A program made the position numbers and the translations under genes. A DNA stretch of 64,000 nucleotides from Triatoma infestans (lineage: Eukaryota; Arthropoda; Insecta; Hemiptera; Reduviidae). The notes beneath the pieces are model-generated. The model did not search any database and was not told the DNA's origin. It saw only the letters and a program-made list of their open reading frames with translations. The stretch is from positions 124,001 to 188,000 of the forward strand of contig JAAEAF010014379.1 of NCBI GenBank assembly GCA_011037195.1, written 5' to 3'. This document shows, piece by piece, positions 56,149 to 64,000 of the stretch. Numbering within the stretch: the first letter of the stretch is position 1; each line of letters starts with the position of its first letter.

Positions 56149-57663
56149 AAAAAAAAAAATAATATTTAGCATCAGGAGTACATACTGCTACGGAATCTCA
56201 ACAAGCTTTTTTCATAACTAGTTTTCAAGATGCAAAATTTATAAATATTTAAATAATGTAAAGTAGGTGCTTCTGCCCCTTGTCCATCATAATTTGGTAT
56301 TTGGACGTTAAGCTTGCCTGAAAGAATAAGGCATTGCTTTACATTTTAAGAAACTACTGTTATCTGTTGACAAAAATTGTAACTATACTAGGTTTACTTC
56401 TTAGTAAATAGTACGACCTATCGGTTTCTACAATAACTATACTAATTAATCACTTCTGTATTTTTGAGGTACATTTTCTTTTTTCTTTCTCTGTAGGGGT
56501 AAAAAATTATAAAAAACTAATTTATGAAATACAAAATTGTAATAGTAATTATTACTCTAATTCACTTTTTTTATTTCTTGCTTAAAAATATGATTATTTA
56601 AAAAAAATATATTTTTGTTATTTTACATAGGTTATAATAGGATATAATTTACATGGCAGTCAATCTTTAATTGTATATATGTATATAATTTTTACAAATA
56701 TTTTGAACAATACAAACATCGAAAACTATGGATATTATTAATACTTAAGTAATCTTTATTTATAGTGCATGCATGCTTGTTTTTTCCTTAAAAAAAATAA
56801 TCAATTTTCATTATTATTTATTTATGAATACACAATTAATTCCTGAATAATGTTGTTTATATTTTCACAATTTCTATGCCACATTTTGTACGAGATATAT
56901 AACACCATGCATATTCATATAACTAAATCAATTTTTTATAGATTCCTTGTAAATAGCAAAAATTTCAATGGAAAGTTTAGCTTAGGGCGATGCCCCCATA
57001 GAATTGTTTAAACAAACAGGGGGACAAAATAATTTCTCAAGGGCGGCCAAAGTACTTTGGAAACCAGAATATCTTTGGTGGGTCACATATCATTAGCACA
57101 ATTCATAGAAAACCACCAGGTTTATATTTAATAATAACATTTATAGAATAATATATAAAACTTTCAAGGACTTATTTATTTATTTATTTGACTTGATACA
57201 ACATACAGACTGACCTTGGTATTTACAATGAATGTATAGAGTGATCACATAAAGACAGCAGCAATAAATATACGAATATTTAAATATTTTTTAACGACGA
57301 ATTTTTATTTTTCTCCAATTTCTTTATAATAAAAAAAAAAAAATCACTATTGTTGAACTATTGTTGACCAATCAAAAAACCGGAAAAAACCTTCACAAAT
57401 TTACTTATAATATCAAACAACTTTGTAATCTAATCATTTTAATTATCATGATACCAGTGCATAAAATTATTTTAATACAACATACAATAATTACAAGTAA
57501 CCTTCTATTCTATAATTGGTTTTGATTATAAAGATAACTTTGACCCATCCTCTAGTGATTGGGGTTTCGCAAATCAAGCTATGCCATAATATTTATCTAC
57601 ATGTTAGTTTCTTTTTTCATGATCCATAAGCATAAACTTCAAGAAGTTTATAAGTTAATAAGC
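56149..57663. other. AT-rich intergenic, no gene seen
   Basis: No protein motif or RNA gene recognised. A stretch near 57170-57290 ('tatttatttgacttgatacaa' and following) may be a LINE or SINE tail but is too short to call. Confidence 0.4.
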
Positions 57664-57750
57664 CTACTACCACCAAGATCTGCACCAGCACCGGCTCCAG
57701 ACTGTCTCTCGCCAGACCTTGTGCGCTCATCTCCGCGACCCTCTTAGTCG
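57664..57750 (-). pseudogene. Fragment of 28S ribosomal RNA
   Basis: On the minus strand GTGCAGATCTTGGTGGTAGT is a string conserved in eukaryotic large-subunit rRNA. It is preceded by GCGAGAGACAGTCTGGAGCC and GGTCGCGGAGATGAGCGC, again 28S-like and strikingly GC-rich for this locus. The match ends at TAGTAG, where 28S continues CAAATA but this locus turns AT-rich. Only about 85 bases, so not a functional rRNA gene. Overlapping short frames on both strands are shadows. Confidence 0.8.
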
Positions 57751-58135
57751 TCAAGACATAATATAATAGTATGAAATAACATGGCAGTTTAAAAAAAACT
57801 ACAACATTAATTAACACACAGCTTATTAACCATCTTTGTCATTGACGGCCGATTATAGGCATGACGCTATAGCGCCATCCATTTTCAGGGTTAGTTAGTT
57901 GCTTGAAAACTTTTTACTTTAATAAACTTATGTTTACTAATGTTCAGAATAAAATATTAATTTGATATACTCTGTATAAAAAGAAGGATCAATTTGAGAA
58001 AGCCTCAACTCTTAAGCGACAGATAGTTCTCCTGAATTGGTTATTTATTTATATATTTAATAGCATTTCATAACATATAGCTAAGAAAGACAATAAATTA
58101 AAGATACAATAACATACTTTTACAATAAAAAGAAT

Positions 58136-58141
58136 TTTATT
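58136..58141 (-). terminator. Polyadenylation signal of the GSK-3-like gene
   Basis: AATAAA on the minus strand, 32 bases after the stop codon at 58173. Confidence 0.55.
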
Positions 58142-58172
58142 AGTTACTTACAAATTATTTACAAGTTCACTT

Positions 58173-61100
58173 CTATGTGTGATTTGTGCAAATGCTATCT
58201 AATTCTGGCTGGACTTCTAATTCTGAAAAATATTTAAATCTAGTATAAGAAAAAATAATATAATATACATTTTGGTAATTTATATCCAGCAAAGTTAGGT
58301 GCAAAATGTATGCATTTTTTTTTATTTGTTAAATGAGTATAATTCTATATAAGGCAAAATATTGGACATTGCAAATAAAATTGGTAAATATTACACAATA
58401 ATTACAATTCATTATGATTTATTTATGTTAACTGTATCTTGAGTAAATTTCAATTCTTTCTTAGGCGAGAATGGTAATTGAGATAAAAGACCAATTAATT
58501 TAATAGAAACCAAGTATTAATGCAATTCCTGATATTCAAAGTTAGCTTTTACCTTTGAGATAGGATTTTTAACACAATTGAGAAAGTATATAGGCATCTG
58601 AGACTGTTTGTCATATCGTTTATTATGTTGTTTTTTTTTCTCTTTTTTTTTTCACATTGCTGTAAGAATAAGTATTGCATTTGCTTCATTCGGCATTCAT
58701 GACGTTATGTGAATAAAAAAAAACGTTAATAGTCCTTTTTATTGCTTCAAGTTTACTCATTTTTATAAACAAGTATATAAAATTTGTGTATTCAGATATT
58801 TTAAATTATTTAAATCTGGCAGAAGACAGCATTGTTGCTATTTGTGCATTTTTTGTAATATTATAAATTGAGGTTATAAGTAAAACTTAAAAGAGTAGAT
58901 TCTTATAGGTGACTGATATTATGGATACCCAGATAAGCAACAGAAAAAGAAAAATAAGTCAAGCCCACAGTTTGTTTATTTTAGCAACCGGATTCGGTTC
59001 TTCCTGAACCATTTTCAATACATGAAATATTTATAGGAACTAACATGGTGCTGACTGATTGATTTGATAAAGGGGAGTTGAGCCTCGTTCCACCATGTCC
59101 TGCACTAAGAAGTCTCTTGTGGATCCCCTATGGTTATAGCATTGCTCTTTTAATCAGGCCTAGCAAAGCTTAAAGCGGCTCCATCATGAAGTTCTTGGCT
59201 TAGAGATTGCATGATCCTGTTGAAGAAACCTTGTCCTCATCAGGCCGGCACACTCACAGAGTACATGGTTTATTCCTCGGCTTTGCAGAGTCGGCATAGC
59301 ACGTTGTCTGCAAATAGTAGTTGGTACATGTGCCTATTCAGTCTGCAATGCCCCATAAATAGACCCGCTGTTCATCTTATATCCATTCCGGTGTAGTTAG
59401 TAGATCTCTGGCGAATTTAGGCAGTTTACCCTGCCTCTGTCCTGGTGTTCTTTCCCACCATTGCAGACGCTGTTCTATAGATTAAAATCTAACCTTTAAT
59501 AGAAGTTTGAATCATGCTTCTGGACAACCCGCAGAAGGGATCGGGACCTATGAAGGTATCCTTCGAGCCCTCCCTCGCTAGGGCAGCCACCCTCTCATTA
59601 CCCAGCCCAGAAACCCCTCATGTCCCGGCTCCCAGGCAAGTGTCAGCTTATTCTGAGCATCCACCTCGGTTAGGGCAGTAAAGCAGTCCCGAGACTATTT
59701 GGTGTGAGAAAAAGTGCCTTTAAAGGTGCTTGGCTAACGGAGTATATGTCTACTTTCCTTGTGTCCAATCCTTGCCACAGAAACGTATTTAAAAAAAAAA
59801 AATTATAGTTCCTATAAATATTTCATTTATAGATATTTTAATGACTTTATTTACTTATTTCTTAAATCAATTTACTGTTGTAATTCAGATAGGCATCTAT
59901 ATTAATCATTTCGTTATAATTCTAAATCACATATAAGCTATCGTTGTTTGTATATCTAAATGTGACTGTGATATTATAGCCATACCAAACAGCCGTACAC
60001 AACATTTAAATTACACACTCATAACACATTTTTGCCTTGAAAAAGATAATAAATTTATCGAAACATTTATATAGGTTACATAAATAATAGTTTTACCTCT
60101 TTCCGTGAATTTAAATAAATCAGGAATAGGGTCACCATTTGGATATAGCACTGTTGGATCTCTAAGTTTAGAAAAAAATTTGTGTCCAAGAAGTGATAGT
60201 GGAGTTGGTCTCTTCAATGGAGAATATTGTAATAATTCTTCTAGAATCTCAATCTCTTCAGGACGCGCATTTGAATATATCTATAAAATACAAGAAAAGA
60301 TAGGTACTTGTACTTTGCTGCTGTATATAATGTTTAGAAGTTGTGGGTTACGGAAAGTGTTGGTTTAGAACATCCTGTCACTTGTACTGTACAAAAACTT
60401 TGATCCAAATATTTTGTTTATAAATTTTTCAACAATTGAAATTTGTTCCTTCAAACCAGTTTTTAGGTGATGGTCAGAGCTACAAAATGAACGGTGTCAT
60501 TTATCAATTACAAACTCCATTCCAAAAATATGAAGTGTATAATACTTGATTATCAAATTACCGGCATATATGGTTTAATGATTTATTAACAACATATTTA
60601 TTTATTTATTTATACCATCTTACGATCATTCGCTTCGTATTTTATCATTTCTTATCAGTAACTATTCCACAGTAGCCCAAGGCTGACAGTGTTCTTTCGC
60701 TCTTTTATAAATAAATAAATATTCTGTGCAGCTGTCAAATAAACTAAGGAATATCAAGAGTACCATAAAGAAATAGTCAACCTCAAATCGAGAATCTCGG
60801 CGTGAAGAAGTTGTCCTAGCGAGGATGAGACTCAGTCACACCATGTTGACACACAGTCACATATTCCGAAGAGAAACTCAGCCGGTATGCAGCGCTTGCA
60901 ATACGACATTAACGATCCCGCATATTCTACTGGAATGTTCGAAATATGTAAACGCGCGGGGAAAAGTATTTACCGACCAGTCTTACAACAGATGGATTAG
61001 GAGACAATGAGGGCAATATCAATAACACTTTCGAATATCTTAGGGAGGTTCATCTATTTCATTTGTTGTGAAACTAGCTGTACATATGTATGTGTTTAGT

Positions 61101-63526
61101 TGTTTGCTGGTGTCTTGTGTATAGGTATTTATTTTATAAGTGATAAAAGGGAGTAGAGGAATATGATTAGACCTAGATTGTGGGTTTGCTGTAGAAATTG
61201 TTAGACTGGATATGCATCCCGGATGAGTCCTTACAAATTAGAAAAAAGTGCGCAAAGGACCTGTTGTGCACCTTAAAAAAATCCAGAAAAAAAATAAATA
61301 AATAAAATAGTAAGATCTAATCTAGAAATTCGGGGCCTCCATAAAGGAAGTTCAGCACTTAAACCTCAGCTGGGCCCATTATGCACCCACAATGGCCACA
61401 TAGTAAGATAGTATTAGTAATTAATTATCAAATTAAATCTCCTTCAAAAACGTTATGTTTTCCCACTCAGATATCAACAACCCTCTTAACTAAGTTTGGA
61501 CCTAACAAAAACACTTTAAAACCAGTGTATCAAATCAACTGAATTTGCTTTCTGCAAGACTGTTATCTAACTGTTTTGACAAAAATATCGCGATGATGGG
61601 CGAACGCTCAAAACCGGATGATGACAACAAAAAGAAACAGGTTATCACGGAAAATATCTCTGATGACCTTGTAAATAAACAATCTTTTCCTTGAATAAAT
61701 CCTTTCCGTGATTTTTTTGTGCAATTTATTCCTTTATTTTATTGAAAAATCTAATGAAATTATCATTATTACTAACCGTACTTAAAGTTGGAAATTTCTT
61801 TGTCTTTTTCAAAATTTCATATACTTCCTCTGGAAAACCCATATCTATTACATCATCTAGTTTTGGTGTACCAAGAAGTCTTCTTATTGAATGAAAAATT
61901 TCAACTTCAGATAAACCTGATATTAATGGTTCATTTTTATTCAATAATTCTCCTAATATACATCCAATTGACCAAATATCTTTAAAAGATAAAAAATTAT
62001 CTCATTAGGAAACAGTTACAGTAACTTTTTCTTACTGTAATTATTAAACAACTGTAACTGACAAATTTCGTTCAAATTTCTTTTTCAAATAAAAGTGATA
62101 GATTTAAATATAAGCAGTAAATATTATTTCAAAATTAAGAATATCATTTAAGCCGTTTTCAAGAAAATTCAGAAAATTATCTAATAAAACCACTACAATT
62201 ATTACATAGATAATAGGAAAGTATATTGCATTGGAAGAGTCATATTTACAATTCTCCTAGAAACACAAAAATAAATTTTCCCACACAAATTGTTTCAAAT
62301 AAAAATGATAAGTCTGCTTGTGTGTAATTAAATGTGGAGTTATAGCGCCATCTATGATGGATACAAACTGGGAAATGTGCTACGCTATTGATGGTTCCTC
62401 ACCAATCATATTTATATGCGTAAAATCTTGGGGTTAATAAATGTTTGGCAATAATAATAATAATAATAATTTTTATTTATTCAAGGGAGGAGAGGGCTAA
62501 ACCCTGCGCTATCCAAAGCCGCCATGGGCTTATATACCTGCCCCAAAAGAATAACAACTACCGGGCCTTGGCACAAAAGTCCAGGCCCAGGTTTCACCCA
62601 CCCAAGTTTTACCACAGTCCGAACAAAAATCGGACCATAACCTTAAAAGGACACAGCCCAAGAGCTCTTCCACCGACATCCTGTTCCGGCGAAAGGTCCT
62701 GAACCTAATATCCTCACGGCACAAACAATCATTCTTATCGACGTGAGATGTATGGGTATTTCCTCCTCTGTCTTACAGACTCTACAAAAGGGATCCGGCC
62801 TGAGCCTCATTGTATAGAGATGTCTCCTTAAGCCACAATGCCCAGTAAGGAAACCAAACAGATGCCTGAAGGAGGTCAGTGAAAGACACAGCATCCCCTC
62901 ACTAAAAACCCTCAATGAGCCTGGAGACTTAATGAGCATCTTAGACTGCCAACAGCCCACTCACTGTGTTCATCCAAAGCGATGAGTGCTTTGACACTGT
63001 CCATGAATGGAAGCTTGACAGGCATGTGCTAAAAGATACACCAACAAATTTTGGACTCAAAATTTCATTGGCTCGGGGCCAATGAAAGGGAGAGGGCACC
63101 TAATCTGACAAAACCTATCTATCCTCAATTCCAAAAATTCCCATATGACCTGATGCCTAGACTAGAAGCATATCCTTCAAAGTATTCCACATTAGATTAT
63201 TTCCAACAACCACAATGTCGGAATTCCATAATATTTCTAAAACTTCTTGTTTACTTGACATCTTTACATATAAGTAAGTTGGACTCACCTATTGAAATAT
63301 TGTAATAACAAGTCCATAGTAACAGCTCTGGTGCTGAGTAAGTTGTTACTTCACAACCTCTAAATTTTCCTTTTCCTTCTGGAAGTTGTTCAGAGCATTC
63401 CAAATTAGCAATTTTCAAAAAACGTTTTTTTTTATCTACTAAAATATTTTCCGGTGTGATGTTTCTATGGCAAATATTGTAAGAATGAAGATGGCCCAAA
63501 CCTCTTAATAAATGAAGCATGTATAC
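58173..63526 (-). CDS. GSK-3-like pseudokinase, 3' part (four exons)
   Basis: The C-terminal 224 aa of a CMGC kinase. Exons 63289-63526, 61777-61979, 60097-60280 and 58173-58222 join in frame with GT..AG introns; the N-terminal lobe is beyond the window. GSK-3 signatures: LHSYNICHR, SAPELL, DIWSIGCILGELL, RRLLGTPKLDDV, KRPTPLSLLGHKFFSKLRDP, YPNGDPIPDLFKFT, matching the family's FF.ELRDP..LPNG...LFNFT ending. Two catalytic motifs are changed. The HRD loop reads HRNITPEN, so the catalytic base Asp is Asn, and the DFG motif reads NLE, so the metal-binding Asp is Asn. The surrounding folds, exon joins and the end of the C-lobe are kept, so this looks like a maintained pseudokinase, not a decaying copy. 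It probably acts as a scaffold or regulator (inference). Canonical GSK-3 would be a separate gene elsewhere. Introns hold several LINE tails. Confidence 0.85.
58975..59045 (-). repeat. Decayed hammerhead-like motif in GSK-3-like intron
   Basis: On the minus strand: TTGAAAA, a T, a five-pair stem II (GGTTC with GAACC), then GAATCCGGTTGC. This is the same layout as the other motifs with three or more core changes. A 21-base string beside it (ATGAAATATTTATAGGAACT and one more, 59022-59042) is inverted at about 59803-59824, flanking the R1-like copy. Confidence 0.45.
59070..59775 (-). pseudogene. R1-like LINE copy, heavily decayed
   Basis: Parallel to 26150-26880: 'gtggatcccct', 'caggccggc.cactcacag', 'ctgcctctgtcctggtgtt', 'cgagccctccctcgctagggca', 'atgtcccgg'. 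It corresponds to the RNase H end and C-terminal zinc-knuckle region, with many indels and stops. No usable frame. Confidence 0.85.
60028..60070 (+). repeat. Decayed hammerhead-like motif
   Basis: CCTTGAAAAAGATAATAAAT followed by TTATCGAAACATTT: a worn CTGANGA, a possible GATAA/TTATC stem II, and GAAAC without the GTC triplet. It resembles the motif at 33580 ('ccctgaagaagacaataaat'). Inactive by inspection. Confidence 0.4.
60780..61315 (+). pseudogene. 3' end of a LINE, + strand, with poly(A)
   Basis: RLSHTMLTHSHIF, then VCSACNTTLTIPHILLECSK (60888-60950): the C-terminal CX2C...H..C knuckle of a Jockey/R1-type LINE, with a stop soon after (61008-61010). A 3' UTR follows, ending in an A-rich run with AAATAAAT units at 61276-61315. 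5'-truncated. Lies in an intron of the GSK-3-like gene on the opposite strand. Confidence 0.8.
61540..61680 (+). repeat. Decayed copy of the 3.1/18.2 kb repeat
   Basis: 'actgaatttgctttctgcaaga', 'gatgatgggcgaacgctcaaaacc', 'ggttatcacggaaaatatctctgatg' align with 3145-3275. The hammerhead core is damaged (CGCGATGA, AAAACCGGATG). Confidence 0.6.
62443..62965 (-). pseudogene. R1-like LINE 3' end with TTA-repeat tail
   Basis: Minus-strand frame 62643-62960 includes LTGHCGLRRHLYTMRLRPDP and FCRVCKTEEEIPIHL, close in layout to LTGHCRLNRHMHHLQLADS and CRFCKVEEETPAHIL at 26.4 kb. The conserved Cys region then drifts. The minus-strand 3' end is a TTATTATTATT tail at about 62446-62472. 5'-truncated. 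Confidence 0.8.
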
Positions 63527-63769
63527 CTAAACAGAAAATTATCAGATTATTTAAAGAAAAAAAAATCATGGTATCACTAGGTAAAAGGAAATAATACAAA
63601 GAAAGGGAAGAAGAATTATGAACCGTAATGAAAGATAAACAAAGCGATTTTAGATGCTTACGAAAATACATGAAAAGGAAATTCTGGCTACAACAAGTGC
63701 ATCATTATGTACCAAGAGGAAGATGATTAGGCATTGAAATATTAAACTGTTAAGTAGAAACTATTTTAA

Positions 63770-64000
63770 AGATAAATAAACTGAAAACTGGAAAAATCGG
63801 CGGTCTAGATAATTTTGGTAAATAAACAATTGCAAGCAGGAGATTCCATTTATTCAATATGGGTCGAAAAAACAGTAGGTTCCCGCATCTAGGCTGTTAT
63901 CAAAACTGATACTTCCTTATAAAAAAGAGTGATAAACAGAACTTAAAAATCACAGGCCGATAAATCTTCTTTCTGTAAGATACAAGGTGATTAAGGCTAT
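63770..64000 (+). pseudogene. LINE reverse transcriptase fragment at window edge
   Basis: The last 80 bases in one + frame read ELKNHRPINLLSVRYKVIKA, the YRPISLL...YK box near the start of a non-LTR reverse transcriptase, just after two stops where KKGDK would be. It continues past the window. A weak 'KTGKIGGLDN' piece upstream may be from the same element. Confidence 0.65.

Noticed and set aside
57559..57817. Short frames on both strands with a Pro/Ala-rich segment
   Set aside because: Explained by the 28S rRNA fragment. Neither frame has splice or family support.

Overview
The window is a piece of an AT-rich arthropod, almost certainly insect, nuclear genome. The evidence is split genes with canonical GT..AG introns, a Rab11 whose last residues (KQCCQ) match insect Rab11, a retroelement promoter with the arthropod initiator TCAGT, R1-like LINEs with an RNase H domain, and PIF/Harbinger, hAT and LTR elements. 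A hemipteran or other insect with a large, repeat-rich genome is a guess I cannot test here. No CRISPR array, operon or other prokaryotic feature is present.

Four real protein genes are spread through transposon debris. (1) Rab11, + strand, five coding exons from 994 to 10581, 215 aa. (2) A NEK9-type kinase (NIMA-related kinase plus RCC1 repeats), - strand, 17 modelled coding exons from 47995 to 34393, about 749 aa. (3) A divergent Rab GTPase of the Rab8/10/15 kind, - strand, six exons from 54049 to 50150, 209 aa, ending in CAC. (4) The 3' half of a GSK-3-like kinase, - strand, four exons from 63526 to 58173, with its 5' part beyond the window. In this last gene HRD has become HRN and DFG has become NLE, so it looks like a pseudokinase. 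These genes act in membrane traffic (two Rabs) and in mitotic or cell signalling (two kinases). I see no operon-like link between them.

Between and inside the genes: 2.5-7.8 kb (intron 1 of Rab11) holds a LINE tail next to a tRNA-Gly half, SINEs, and a Harbinger-type element. 10.6-16.5 kb holds a LINE split by a nested LTR retrotransposon that carries an intact gag but no pol. 16.5-21.1 kb holds foldback elements and a second LINE. 21.57-22.49 kb is a Harbinger element with TTA target-site duplications. 22.6-25.5 kb is crowded with homopolymer runs. 25.5-30.7 kb is a pair of inverted 0.5 kb arms around several broken LINEs. 31-34 kb has a hAT-like copy and a foldback. Introns of the NEK9 gene hold a hAT-like element and a solo LTR. 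54.9-56.1 kb is a TIR element without a gene. 57.66-57.75 kb is a 28S rRNA scrap. 58-64 kb holds further LINE tails inside the GSK-3-like gene.

The most unusual signal is a set of about eleven short motifs scattered over the window that fit a minimal hammerhead ribozyme: CTGANGA, one extra base, a stem-II hairpin, GAAAC, almost no stem III, then GTC. The copies range from near-perfect to decayed. Several sit between short inverted arms, which makes small foldback elements. This resembles the minimal hammerheads known from Penelope-like retroelements.
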